From contig JACRMB010000006.1 of the NCBI GenBank assembly GCA_016235065.1, forward strand, positions 23,229-87,228: a stretch of 64,000 bases of DNA. Reading direction: 5' to 3'. Under the pieces are notes generated by a model. The model did not search any database. It worked only from the letters and a program-made list of their open reading frames with translations, and was not told the origin of the DNA. Below are positions 8,523-17,120 of this stretch, in pieces. Positions within the stretch are counted from its first letter, which is position 1. Each line of letters begins with the position of its first letter. The DNA is from Actinomycetota bacterium. Its GTDB lineage: Bacteria; Actinomycetota; Thermoleophilia; BMS3ABIN01. A program made the position numbers and the translations under genes.

Positions 8523-10334
8523 CTAAACCCCGAAGCGGTTCGTGATCGGGAAACGCCGGTCCTTGCCGAATGCCCGTGAGGTGATCTTGATGCCCGGCGG
8601 CGCCTGGCGGCGCTTATACTCGTTGTGGTCAATGAGCCTGGTTATGCGGCGGACGGTGACCGCGTCGATACCCGAGGCGATTATCTCCTCCAGCCCCCGG
8701 TCGTGCTCCACATATTCTTCGATGATGCGGTCGAGGACTTCATAGGGCGGCAGCGAGTCGCTGTCTTTCTGGTCCGGCGCCAGCTCGGCGCTGGGCTCGC
8801 GGTCGATGATGCTGGCCGGGATCACTTCTTCCCCGAGGGAATTGCGCCAGCGGCAGAGTTCGTAGACCACCGTCTTGGGCACGTCCTTGATGACGGCGAA
8901 ACCGCCGGCCATGTCGCCGTACAAAGTCGCATAGCCGACGCTGGCCTCGCTCTTGTTTCCAGTGGTCAGCACCAGCCAGCCGAACTTGTTGGAGAGGGCC
9001 ATGAGCAGGTTGCCGCGGATCCGCGCCTGGAGATTCTCCTCGGTGCTGTCGGCCGGACGGCCGGCCAGTTCCGGCGCCAAAGTCTCCAGGTACTGCTCGA
9101 ATACCGGTTCTATGGGGATCAGCCGGAATTCGACGCCGAGGTCATCCGAGAGCAGCCTGGCGTCATCGCGGGTGCCGTCGGAGGTATAGCGGGACGGCAT
9201 CGAGACGCAGACGACGTTCTCTTTGCCGAGGGCGTCGGTGGCGACAGCAGCCACCAGGGCCGAATCGACGCCGCCCGAAAGGCCGATGAGCACCCGCTCG
9301 AATCTGTTCTTCAGCACGTAATCCCGAACGCCGACGACCAGGGCTCTATAGATCTCGGCGGTTCCCGACAGCGGCTCGGGCAGATGTGAGCCGGCGTGCT
9401 CGGGAGCGGCTCCTGCCTCAGCGCCGCCCGGCTGCGCGTCGATACTCTCCATCTCGCGCCATTCCTCGGTCACGCCCTCCAGCCCTCTCGCGCGACCGCT
9501 CCTGTCGCTGACGACGAACTGGTCGACCGGACCGGGATGCCGTCTGGCCAGGTCATCGAGCCGGCCCATGCTGTCGCGATGCCGCGATACCTCGACTTCC
9601 TTGAGATCGATATCAACGACGAAGAGGTCTTCCTCAAAACTGGCGCCCCGGGCGAGAAGGCGGCCGTGCTCGTCATAGACCAGACTGTTGCCGTCGAAGA
9701 CCAGCTCGTCCTGGCCGCCGACCAGGTTGACCAGAGCCACGGGCGTGAGATAGTCGCGGGCGCGGGTCTCGAGCATCTCCTCACGGGTGCGGGTGCGGCC
9801 GGTGCGGTACGGTGATGCGGAGATGTTGACGATCAGCTCGGCGCCGGCAGCGACCTGCGAACCGATCGGCTCGTCCGGATACCAGATGTCCTCGCAGATG
9901 TTGATGGCGATGGCGGTTCCGTCCAGATCTATGAGAGCCGGACGCGAACCGGCGCTGAAATAACGGAATTCGTCGAAGACGCCATAGTTGGGCAGACGCA
10001 TCTTGTGGCAGACCCCGACTATCCGGCCGTTGGCGAGGACGGCCGCGGCGTTGTAGATGTCGCCGCCGGTGCTGTCGAGATATCCGACCACGGCGACGGT
10101 ATCGCGTGCATAGCCGCAGAGTTCGCTGATGGCGGCAGTGTTAGCCGCGAGAAAATCAGGATTGAAAGTGAGGTCTTCCGGCGGATAGCCCGTGAGCGCC
10201 AGCTCAGGAAAGGCGACGATGTCGGCTCCGAGGGCTGTGGCGCGCTCTATGCAGGCGGCGATCTTCCCGGCGTTTCCCTCGAAGTCGCCTACCGTGGAGT
10301 TGATCTGCGCCAGTGCCAGACGGATGCGGTCCAT
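8523..10334 (-). CDS. nadE: glutamine-dependent NAD(+) synthetase
   Basis: 603-residue two-domain enzyme making NAD from nicotinate adenine dinucleotide with glutamine as nitrogen donor. The N-terminal nitrilase-type glutaminase domain (about 1-260) shows the catalytic triad: Glu in FPELALTGYPPEDL, Lys in VCHKMRLPNYGVFDEF and Cys in AINICEDIWYPDEP. The C-terminal synthetase domain (about 320-600) has the PP-loop IGLSGGVDSALVAAV, LTTGNKSEASVGYATLYGD and IDREPSAELAPDQKD. An Ala/Gly-rich linker of about 25 residues joins the domains. It starts 24 bases after the thrS stop, indicating a thrS-nadE operon. Confidence 0.96.
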   Translation of the reverse strand: MDRIRLALAQINSTVGDFEGNAGKIAACIERATALGADIVAFPELALTGYPPEDLTFNPDFLAANTAAISELCGYARDTVAVVGYLDSTGGDIYNAAAVLANGRIVGVCHKMRLPNYGVFDEFRYFSAGSRPALIDLDGTAIAINICEDIWYPDEPIGSQVAAGAELIVNISASPYRTGRTRTREEMLETRARDYLTPVALVNLVGGQDELVFDGNSLVYDEHGRLLARGASFEEDLFVVDIDLKEVEVSRHRDSMGRLDDLARRHPGPVDQFVVSDRSGRARGLEGVTEEWREMESIDAQPGGAEAGAAPEHAGSHLPEPLSGTAEIYRALVVGVRDYVLKNRFERVLIGLSGGVDSALVAAVATDALGKENVVCVSMPSRYTSDGTRDDARLLSDDLGVEFRLIPIEPVFEQYLETLAPELAGRPADSTEENLQARIRGNLLMALSNKFGWLVLTTGNKSEASVGYATLYGDMAGGFAVIKDVPKTVVYELCRWRNSLGEEVIPASIIDREPSAELAPDQKDSDSLPPYEVLDRIIEEYVEHDRGLEEIIASGIDAVTVRRITRLIDHNEYKRRQAPPGIKITSRAFGKDRRFPITNRFGV

Positions 10335-10358
10335 GGGCCTCCCCGAGCCGGACGGTTT

Positions 10359-12263
10359 CTATGCTTTTTCTTCGACCTGCCTGACCATCTGTACCGCCAG
10401 TTCCTCGACGGTCTCTGAGCCAAGGTCGCCCTCGGCGTAAGAGCGGACCGAGACGTTGAGCCCCTCGGATTCCTTGTCGCCCACGACCAGCATGTAGGGA
10501 ACCTTGTCCATCTCGGCGTCGCGGATCTTGCGGCCAACTGACTCCTTGCGGTAGTCGACGTCGACCCGCAGCCCTTCTTCCCTCAGACGCTTCGCCACCT
10601 CTTCGGCGTAATCGTTATGGCGGTCGGCGATCGGCAGCACCAGGGCCTGTACCGGCGCCAGCCAAAGCGGGAAAGCTCCGGCGTAATGCTCGATCAGGCA
10701 GCCGATGAAACGTTCCAGCGAACCCAGCAGAGCCCGGTGGATCATGATCGGGCGGTGCTCGCCGTTGTCTTCCCCTATATAAGTTATGTCAAAACGCTCG
10801 GGCAGGTTGAAGTCCACCTGGATGGTAGTGCACTGCCAGGCTCGGCCGATTGCGTCGCGTATCTTCATGTCGATCTTGGGTCCGTAGAAGACGCCCTCGC
10901 CGGGGTCCAGCTCATAGGCGAGCCCGACTTCCTCCAGCGCCGCTTTCAGCGCCGCGGTCGCCTGCTCCCAGTGCTCGTCGCTGCCCACCGACTTTTCCGG
11001 GCGGGTGGAGAGATAGACCTCGTAATCGTCGAAACCAAAAGTCTTCAGCATGAAAAGGACGAACTTGATGACCCTGATGATCTCGTCCTGCAGCTGGTCC
11101 GGCCGCACAAAAAGATGGGCGTCGTCCTGGGTGAAACCGCGCACGCGAAGGAGGCCATGCAGCGCGCCGCTGCGCTCGTAACGGTAAACGGTACCGAGCT
11201 CGGCCCAGCGGATCGGCAGCTCCCGGTACGAACGGGTACGGGAATTGTAGATCTTGATGTGTCCCGGGCAGTTCATCGGCTTGACGATGTATTCCTGGCC
11301 CTCGATATCCATGGGTGAGTACATGCTCTCACGATAGAAATCCCAGTGGCCGGAAGTCTTCCAGAGCTCGGCGCTGGCGATATGCGGGATCATCACCATC
11401 TCGTAGCCGTTGGCAAGGTGCGCGTCGCGCCAGAAATCTTCCATGATCTTGCGGATGAGCGCGCCCTTGGGATGCCATAGCGGCAGTCCGGCGCCGACTT
11501 CCTCATCAATATGGAACAGGTCGAGCTGCTTGCCGAGGACCCTATGGTCACGGCGCTCAGCTTCCTTGAGCCGCTCCAGATGCTCGTCGAGCTCCTTCTG
11601 GCTGGGGAAGGCGGTGCCGTAGATGCGCGTTAGCATCGGATTCTTCTCGTCGCCGCGCCAGTAAGCTCCCGCGACCGACAGCAGCTTGAATGCCTTAATC
11701 CGGCCAGTATCAGGGATATGCGGGTCGCGGCAGAGGTCGGTGAAATGGCCATTCATATAGATAGTAGCCTTGTCATCGATAGGCAGCTCAGCCAGCAGTT
11801 CCTGCTTGAAAGGCTGGGCGCCGAACATATCCGCCGCCTCAAGGCGGCAGATCTCCTGGTTCTTGAATGGTTCCTTCTTTTTGACGATCTCCCTCATCTT
11901 TGCCTCGATCTTCCCGAGGTCGTTCTCCGAGATGGGATCCTTGAATCTGAAATCGTAGTAGAAACCGTCAGCAATGGCTGGACCGATTCCGAGCTGGGTA
12001 TGCGGATATAGTTCCATGACCGCCGCCGCGAGGATATGCGAGGCGCTGTGCCGGAGCACTTCCAGACCTTCCGGAGTGCTGGCTGTGATGATGCCTATGG
12101 AGTCTCCGTCGGCAAGAGGATGGGTCAGATCCACCTGCTCGCCGTTGACTGTGGCCGCCAGGGCCGCCTTCGCCAGCCGGCTGCCGATCTTCGCCGCCGC
12201 GTCCATGGCGGTGGCGCCTTCGTCGAGCTCGATGATGCTGTTGTCGGGAAGCGATATCTTCAT
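10359..12263 (-). CDS. thrS: threonine--tRNA ligase
   Basis: 634 residues, full length. Domains in order: TGS (about 1-62), the editing domain with HSASHILAAAVMELYP (about 70-225), the class II catalytic core with YIVKPMNCPGHIKIYNS (zinc-binding Cys), YRYERSGALHGLLRVRGFTQDDAH and GSLERFIGCLIEHY, and the C-terminal anticodon-binding domain (APVQALVLPIADRHNDYA). It charges tRNA-Thr. Only about 80 bases separate its start from the upstream terminator, so there is no room for a T-box leader and none is seen. Confidence 0.97.
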   Translation of the reverse strand: MKISLPDNSIIELDEGATAMDAAAKIGSRLAKAALAATVNGEQVDLTHPLADGDSIGIITASTPEGLEVLRHSASHILAAAVMELYPHTQLGIGPAIADGFYYDFRFKDPISENDLGKIEAKMREIVKKKEPFKNQEICRLEAADMFGAQPFKQELLAELPIDDKATIYMNGHFTDLCRDPHIPDTGRIKAFKLLSVAGAYWRGDEKNPMLTRIYGTAFPSQKELDEHLERLKEAERRDHRVLGKQLDLFHIDEEVGAGLPLWHPKGALIRKIMEDFWRDAHLANGYEMVMIPHIASAELWKTSGHWDFYRESMYSPMDIEGQEYIVKPMNCPGHIKIYNSRTRSYRELPIRWAELGTVYRYERSGALHGLLRVRGFTQDDAHLFVRPDQLQDEIIRVIKFVLFMLKTFGFDDYEVYLSTRPEKSVGSDEHWEQATAALKAALEEVGLAYELDPGEGVFYGPKIDMKIRDAIGRAWQCTTIQVDFNLPERFDITYIGEDNGEHRPIMIHRALLGSLERFIGCLIEHYAGAFPLWLAPVQALVLPIADRHNDYAEEVAKRLREEGLRVDVDYRKESVGRKIRDAEMDKVPYMLVVGDKESEGLNVSVRSYAEGDLGSETVEELAVQMVRQVEEKA

Positions 12264-12344
12264 ACGGAATCCACCAGATCAGTCAGTTTGCCGGACCGGC
12301 TTGTCTCGCCGCTTATCGCCCGGTTATTGCCGAAAGTTTAACAC

Positions 12345-12377
12345 AAAAAACCCTCCCCCTTCGGAAAGGGAGAGGGT
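12345..12377 (-). terminator. intrinsic terminator of the Met-rich/SHOCT operon
   Basis: Minus-strand hairpin with arms CCCTCTCCCTTT and AAGGGGGAGGG around a CCG loop, followed by TTTTTTGTG. It lies about 80 bases after the stop of the Met-rich gene and ends that transcript before thrS begins. Confidence 0.85.
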
Positions 12378-12455
12378 TCGTGAAATGCGTTATATGCTGC
12401 CCCGCCAGCTCTCGCGCAAGCCTTTTCTGGCGGTCTGGTTCGTGCCAGTTCCGCT

Positions 12456-13577
12456 TTAAAGCGACTTGCCTCCCAGATAGGTGCCAGGCCATGCCTGAAT
12501 CCAGACCTGTCCTGAATAGCCGTTCACTGAGAGAAGAGCCAGCACGCGACCGTCCTTGACGATGTCGACGGTATAGTAACCGTAGAACACGTCTGGGCTG
12601 CTGATTCTGGAACCGGGGAACTGGGTGTCAGCATATTTCTGGGCGCGGCTGCTGGCGTCAGCAGGCTTGATCGTCATGTCCGCCGTAGTCACCTTGCTGT
12701 CGACCGAACCCATCATGTCCATCATGCCGGACATTCCGTCCATGCCGGACATGTTGCCCATTCCTTCCATGCCGTCCATATTGCCGGTGCCGGACATACC
12801 GGACATGTCATCGCCGGACATGCTGCCGTGATCCATGCCTTCCATATCTCCGCCGGACATGCTGCCATGGTCCATGCCTTCCATGCCGTTATCATCGCTG
12901 TCGTCTTCGTCATCGCCCTTCATGCAGCCCATCATGCCGCCTTCGCCCATCATGCCTTCCATGCCGCCCATCATCTCCATCATGTCCATCATGCCGGACA
13001 TGCCTTCCATGCCGGACATCATGTCCATCATGCCACCCTTGTATTTCTTGTTCCACATCATGCCGGGGCCCATGGAACGGCTGACTGCTCCCGAATTCCG
13101 GTCTATCTTCAGCTCGTAAGCGCCGGTGCCTGTGCCCGTCTCGCCGACGCGCGCGTAGAAACCGTTGGTGAATTCGAGGATCCTGGTTACCTTGAGGTCG
13201 CTGCCGCCCTGGTCGGCGACATACTTTCTGGCGGCGTCAGCTGCCTGGTCGATGCTGATCGGCGCGGTTGCAGCGTCCACGGGACCGCCCATCATGCCGC
13301 CGGACATCATGTTGCCCATCATGCCCATCATCCCGCCTTCGCCCATCATGCCATCTTCGCCCATCATGCCTTCCATCATCTTCATCATGCCGCAGCAGTC
13401 GTCGCCCATCATGCCGCCGTCGCCACCGTCTTTTGTCATCGCACACTTGCGATCCCTGGACATTCGGCAACCTTCGTCATCATCAACAGGCCAGACAAAC
13501 GCGTAGCCGACAATAAACACCACCAGGGCGATTATGCCGGCTCCGAGCCCCCACAAAAGCAGAGGTTTATTCTTCAT
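12456..13577 (-). CDS. membrane-anchored Met-rich protein with two PepSY-like lobes, likely metal binding
   Basis: 373 residues from ATG 13577 with a GAGGAGG ribosome site; further in-frame starts upstream would overlap the preceding gene. An N-terminal helix (about 5-25) anchors the protein, so the bulk is outside the membrane. Two globular PepSY-like lobes are visible, about 105-175 (ISIDQAADAARKYVADQGG, YELKIDRNSGAV) and about 305-370 (SSRAQKYADTQFPG, YYTVDIVKDGRVLALLSVNG). Between and before them lie long MMG/GM repeats, a DDEDDSDD patch and two copies of GMDHGSMSG. Clusters of Met, His and Asp suggest binding of Cu(I) or a similar soft metal by analogy with Met-rich copper proteins; this is inference. 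It is the last gene of a three-gene operon with two SHOCT-tail proteins. Confidence 0.72.
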   Translation of the reverse strand: MKNKPLLLWGLGAGIIALVVFIVGYAFVWPVDDDEGCRMSRDRKCAMTKDGGDGGMMGDDCCGMMKMMEGMMGEDGMMGEGGMMGMMGNMMSGGMMGGPVDAATAPISIDQAADAARKYVADQGGSDLKVTRILEFTNGFYARVGETGTGTGAYELKIDRNSGAVSRSMGPGMMWNKKYKGGMMDMMSGMEGMSGMMDMMEMMGGMEGMMGEGGMMGCMKGDDEDDSDDNGMEGMDHGSMSGGDMEGMDHGSMSGDDMSGMSGTGNMDGMEGMGNMSGMDGMSGMMDMMGSVDSKVTTADMTIKPADASSRAQKYADTQFPGSRISSPDVFYGYYTVDIVKDGRVLALLSVNGYSGQVWIQAWPGTYLGGKSL

Positions 13578-13593
13578 GTTAAGCCTCCTCAGG

Positions 13594-13884
13594 CTATCCG
13601 GTAAGGTCTTTTTTCTTCTCCTCATATTCGGCCTTATCGATCTCGCCACGAGCATACCTCTGATTAAGGATGTCGAGCGCTGTATCGGTCTGGCCGGTGA
13701 CCTGACCTGTAGTCTGGCCTCCGCTGAACACCTGCCCGCCAGCGACCTGTCGGGTAAGCCAGACGACCAGCAGCACGATACCTACGATCAGCGCTACCCA
13801 GAAAGTCATCATCAGGATACCGCCGAAGACGCTCATGCCGCCGTCAAAACCATTGTCCCATCCGTTGTTCATCATTTCATTCAC
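13594..13884 (-). CDS. SHOCT-domain membrane protein
   Basis: 96 residues. A single membrane helix at about 20-44 (FGGILMMTFWVALIVGIVLLVVW) is followed by a flexible Gly/Gln/Thr linker and a C-terminal SHOCT motif (ALDILNQRYARGEIDKAEYEEKKKDL). SHOCT motifs are short helical hairpins at protein ends, thought to mediate oligomerisation. The N terminus is rich in Met, Asn and Asp. It precedes the Met-rich gene by 16 bases and follows a shorter paralogue, and is probably a structural partner of both. Confidence 0.8.
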   Translation of the reverse strand: MNEMMNNGWDNGFDGGMSVFGGILMMTFWVALIVGIVLLVVWLTRQVAGGQVFSGGQTTGQVTGQTDTALDILNQRYARGEIDKAEYEEKKKDLTG

Positions 13885-13932
13885 CTCCAGTTATTGATCA
13901 ATACTCAATCAGATTGCGCTCGCGCCTGAAGA

Positions 13933-14130
13933 TCAGCTCAGATCCCGTTTGCGCGATTCATATTCGTCACGGTCGATCTCGCCGCGGGCGTACCGCTGCC
14001 TGAGGATCTCCAGCGGAGTCTCAGTCTGGACCGTGGTCCTTGCCACAGTATGGCATCTGCCTGCAACCTGACCCTGTGTCAGCAGCCAGGCCACCAGGCC
14101 TACTACCAGTATTATGAATATCAGTCCCAT
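13933..14130 (-). CDS. small SHOCT-domain membrane protein
   Basis: 65 residues: an N-terminal helix (GLIFIILVVGLVAWLLT) and a SHOCT motif (PLEILRQRYARGEIDRDEYE) very similar to the one in the next gene, so the two are paralogues. The linker contains a single Cys and His (GRCHTVA). It is the first gene of the SHOCT-SHOCT-Met-rich operon. Direct repeats resembling a response-regulator operator lie about 120 bases upstream. Confidence 0.78.
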   Translation of the reverse strand: MGLIFIILVVGLVAWLLTQGQVAGRCHTVARTTVQTETPLEILRQRYARGEIDRDEYESRKRDLS

Positions 14131-14251
14131 TTCCTTTTCCTCCTTTTTCCCGATACCTTTCGATTGCGACGCACCCGTCGGGGCAGGTGCGCCGCAAGTG
14201 ATGAGCCTGTCTGTAACTGCTCACATGAATATTGTGCCCATTAAGTATGAA

Positions 14252-14285
14252 ATTAACCTGAAGGAAGTGTTAAGGATGCGTTAAG
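14252..14285 (-). promoter_or_regulatory. tandem 11-bp repeats, OmpR/PhoP-like operator
   Basis: On the minus strand CTTAAC, CTTAAC and CTTCAG occur at exact 11-base spacing (starting at plus positions 14280, 14269 and 14258), directly followed by GTTAAT. The TTAAC-N6-TTAAC form matches the direct-repeat operators of OmpR/PhoB-family response regulators, for example the Bacillus PhoP box TTAACA-N5-TTAACA. A CATACT -10-like hexamer lies about 10 bases downstream. A related block (CTTCAG-ATTAAC) lies upstream of the desulforedoxin gene at 46 kb. Confidence 0.5.
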
Positions 14286-14369
14286 CGGGAGGAAAAATAA
14301 GCTGATTAGCTGCGGAAATGGTACTTCAGAGAAAAGCAGAGCGGAGGGCAGTATGAGACGAGCGTCAGA

Positions 14370-14390
14370 CGGGCGCCAGTCTGGCGCCCG
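14370..14390 (-). terminator. hairpin downstream of typA
   Basis: Perfect palindrome with 10-base arms (CGGGCGCCAG and its complement) around a single T, 12 bases after the typA stop. There is no clear T-run after it on either strand, so efficient intrinsic termination is uncertain. Confidence 0.45.
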
Positions 14391-14401
14391 ATATACGACT
14401 G

Positions 14402-16258
14402 CTATTTTTTGGCGCGTTTCCTGTCGGTCGGATTGAGCAGTTTCTTCCGGAGCCGCTGGCTGGTCGGGGTGACTTCCAGCAGTTCGTCGTCCTCGAGGAA
14501 ATCGAGGCTCTGCTCCAGGCTCAGGATCGTCGGTGGCGTCAGGTCGATGGCGTCGTCAGCTCCGGATGAGCGCATATTGGTGAGTTTCTTCTCTTTGCAG
14601 ACGTTGACTTCCAGGTCGCCCTCGCGCGAGTTGAGCCCGATTACCATGCCTTGATAAACGGGGGTCTGGGGATTGATGAAGATGACCCCCCGCTGCTGGG
14701 CGTTGTTGATGCCGAAAGCTACTGATTTTCCAGACTCGCTGGCGACCAGGGCGCCGTTACGCATACGGGGGATGGGAGCACCCACCGGCTGGAAGCGCAA
14801 AAACATCGAATTCATGATCGCGGTGCCGCGCGAAAGCGTCAGAAGCTGATTCCTCAGGCCGAGGATGCCGCGCGTGCTGATCTCAAAATGCAGCCTGGTG
14901 GAGCCGTCGGAGCCTTCCTCCTGGCCGAAGAGAATACCTTTGCGCCTGCCGACCTCGCCGGTGACGGCGCCGACGTACTCGGTGTCGACGTCGATGGTGA
15001 GTTCCTCGATCGGCTCATGCGTTTTTCCGTCGATCCCTTTGTTGATCACCTGGGGCTTGCCGACCTGCATCTCGTAGCCCTCACGCCTCAGGTTCTCGAT
15101 GAATACGGAAAGATGCAGCTCGCCACGGCCCGAGAGCACATAGTCGCCGTTCTCGCCGATCTCCATTCGCAGAGAGACGTTGGTCTCGAGCTCGCGCTCG
15201 ATGCGCTCGAGTATCTGGCGGCTGGTCACATACTGGCCTTCCATGCCGGCAAAGGGCGATGTGTTGGCGCCCACCGACATCTTCAGGGTCGGTTCCTCGA
15301 TATCGATTATGGGAAGTACTTCGGGGTTGTCGCTGTCGGCGAGAGTCTCGCCGATTCCCGCATTCTTGATGCCGGTCAATGAGACGATATCGCCGGCGTG
15401 GGCCTCTTCGACCTCGACCCGCTTGAGCCCCTGGGAAACATACACCTTGTCGATGCGGGCCTGCTCCTCGTTGCCGTCCTTCTTCATCAGGGTGATCGTG
15501 GTGCCGGGCTTGATCGAACCGCGCCTGATCCTGCCGATGGCGTGCTTGCCCTGATAGCTGTCGGGATCGAGCTGGGTAACCAGCATCTGGAACGGCTCGT
15601 CGGTAAGCACGTCGGGAGCCGGGATATGATCGAGGATAGCCTCAAAGACAGGGGTCAGGTCGGCGATCTCCTCGGAATTCTCGGGAATCTCCTCCCAGGC
15701 CTTGCCGCCGCGGGCGACCGCGTAGTAGATGGGGAAATCAAGCTGCTCCGGATCGGTAGCCAGGTCGAGGAACAGGTCATGGGTCCTCTCGATGACCTCC
15801 TCGATGCGGGCGTTGGGCTTGTCGATCTTGTTGATGACCACGATCGGCTTGAGGCCCAGTTCCAGCGCCTTCTTCAGCACGAACTTGGTCTGGGGCATGG
15901 GACCCTCCTGGGCGTCGACTACCAGGATGGCGCCGTCGGCCATGTTCAGGATCCGCTCCACCTCGCCGCCGAAATCGGCATGGCCGGGAGTGTCGATGAT
16001 GTTGATCTTGGTGTCGCCATACTTCACGGCGGTGTTCTTGGCCAGGATGGTGATTCCGCGTTCCCGCTCCTGGTCGTTGGAATCCATGATCAGGGTCTGG
16101 CTGAAAGCGGCTTCGTTCTCACGGAAGGTCTTGGACTGCTTGAGAAGCCCGTCGACCAGCGTCGTCTTGCCGTGGTCTACATGGGCGATTATGGCTACGT
16201 TTCTAAGATTCACTTGCCCGGTTCCCTTTTCCATATTGTTTATTGTCCCTGCTTCCAT
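14402..16258 (-). CDS. typA: ribosome-associated GTPase TypA/BipA
   Basis: 618-residue translational GTPase of full family length. The G motifs are AHVDHGKTTLVDGLL (G1), a REREGITI-type switch I, DTPGHADFGGEVERIL (G3) and NKIDKPNAR (G4). The beta-barrel domain, two EF-G-like domains and the BipA-specific C-terminal domain follow, ending in a basic tail. TypA acts on the ribosome during stress or cold growth. The annotated ATG adds eight residues before an internal MEKGTG start; either is possible. A terminator-like hairpin lies in its leader. Confidence 0.95.
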   Translation of the reverse strand: MEAGTINNMEKGTGQVNLRNVAIIAHVDHGKTTLVDGLLKQSKTFRENEAAFSQTLIMDSNDQERERGITILAKNTAVKYGDTKINIIDTPGHADFGGEVERILNMADGAILVVDAQEGPMPQTKFVLKKALELGLKPIVVINKIDKPNARIEEVIERTHDLFLDLATDPEQLDFPIYYAVARGGKAWEEIPENSEEIADLTPVFEAILDHIPAPDVLTDEPFQMLVTQLDPDSYQGKHAIGRIRRGSIKPGTTITLMKKDGNEEQARIDKVYVSQGLKRVEVEEAHAGDIVSLTGIKNAGIGETLADSDNPEVLPIIDIEEPTLKMSVGANTSPFAGMEGQYVTSRQILERIERELETNVSLRMEIGENGDYVLSGRGELHLSVFIENLRREGYEMQVGKPQVINKGIDGKTHEPIEELTIDVDTEYVGAVTGEVGRRKGILFGQEEGSDGSTRLHFEISTRGILGLRNQLLTLSRGTAIMNSMFLRFQPVGAPIPRMRNGALVASESGKSVAFGINNAQQRGVIFINPQTPVYQGMVIGLNSREGDLEVNVCKEKKLTNMRSSGADDAIDLTPPTILSLEQSLDFLEDDELLEVTPTSQRLRKKLLNPTDRKRAKK

Positions 16259-16325
16259 CGATTTCGTTCCCGCTTCCAGTTCGTATTTTTTTGTTTCCGA
16301 TTTCCGGCCGCTTGTTTCCGTGCAT

Positions 16326-16350
16326 AAAAAAAGCCCCTGGCCGGAGCCTT
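16326..16350 (-). terminator. terminator-like hairpin in typA leader
   Basis: Minus strand: AAGGCTCC pairs with GGGGCTTT (two wobble pairs) around a GGCCA loop, followed by a run of T. It lies 70-90 bases upstream of typA and no minus-strand gene is seen immediately upstream, so it may act as an attenuator for typA rather than end another transcript. Confidence 0.5.
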
Positions 16351-16655
16351 GAACCGGATTTCATTGCTGTTTCTGTCTAATGTATTGTAGCAGCCAAAAG
16401 GCCATAAGACGAACCGTTAGATGCGGGTCATCCATGAAGTAATACTGATACCTGTGTTAACATACATCTGATCCACCGCGAAGGTGGCCACCGTCAAAGC
16501 GCTCAGACATAGCAAATTTATTCCTAAAAATACTTTCCTCTCCCAGGACGCTGATTGATGAGAAGTCCTTCACCGCAGATCAGGAATATATCTCCACCGG
16601 CCAGGCACTAGGGGAAAAAACCAGAAGACTCTTCAACGGATCCCTGGCGATCAGG

Positions 16656-17114
16656 GTGGTTACCGCCGGCTCGACCAATGCCTGTGAGCAGGAACTGGTC
16701 GCCCTGGGTAACCCATATTATGACGTGGAGCGCTTCGGCGTCCACTTCGTCGCCTCCCCCCGGCATGCCGACATGCTGATGGTCACCGGACCGGTCTCGC
16801 GCAACATGCGCGAAGCGCTGGTCAGGACCTACGAAGCCATGCCGGAGCCCCGGATCGTGGTCGCGGTCGGGGACGACGCTATCGATGGCGGCCTCTTCAA
16901 GGGCTCTTATGCAGTGCTGGACGGCGTCCATAATGTGATCCCGGTCGACTACCAGATTCCCGGAGATCCTCCCTCCCCCAGGCGCATCATCGGTTCGCTT
17001 CTGGCTATCCTCGGCGATCTCGACGGCTCAGCCGTTAAGATTCCCGGCGACATTAACGGCCCGACAGTGAACATCCCCGGCGACCATGACGGCCCGACCA
17101 AGAATAAAGCCTGA
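16656..17114 (+). CDS. NuoB/HyfI-like small subunit of a hydrogenase-related complex, lacking three of four Fe-S ligands
   Basis: Homologous to the NuoB/HycG/HyfI electron-transfer subunit: FGVHFVASPRHADMLMVTGP, MREALVRTYEAMPEPRIVVAVGD and GSYAVLDGVHNVIPVDYQIPG match the family closely. The four cysteines for the [4Fe-4S] cluster are mostly absent: the usual CxxC is TNAC, the third ligand in GDC is GDD, and the fourth in PGCPP is PGDPP. The C terminus carries three 11-residue repeats (GDLDG, GDING, GDHDG types). GTG 16656 is the first canonical start, yet the frame is open from 16461 and residues just before it (EKTRRLFNGSLAIR) look like the true family N terminus; CTG 16551 or ATT 16554 are candidates. 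First gene of the six-gene complex. Confidence 0.8.
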   Translation: MVTAGSTNACEQELVALGNPYYDVERFGVHFVASPRHADMLMVTGPVSRNMREALVRTYEAMPEPRIVVAVGDDAIDGGLFKGSYAVLDGVHNVIPVDYQIPGDPPSPRRIIGSLLAILGDLDGSAVKIPGDINGPTVNIPGDHDGPTKNKA

Positions 17115-17120
17115 TCCCGG

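Noticed and set aside
12264..12344. Possible T-box leader before thrS
   Set aside because: Only about 80 bases lie between the upstream terminator and the start; no specifier loop, T-box sequence or antiterminator is visible.
12828..13604. 258-codon plus-strand frame rich in His and Ala opposite the Met-rich gene
   Set aside because: It is the antisense image of ATG-rich repeats (CAT reads as His). The minus-strand frame has a ribosome site, signal anchor, folded lobes and a terminator, so only that one is kept.
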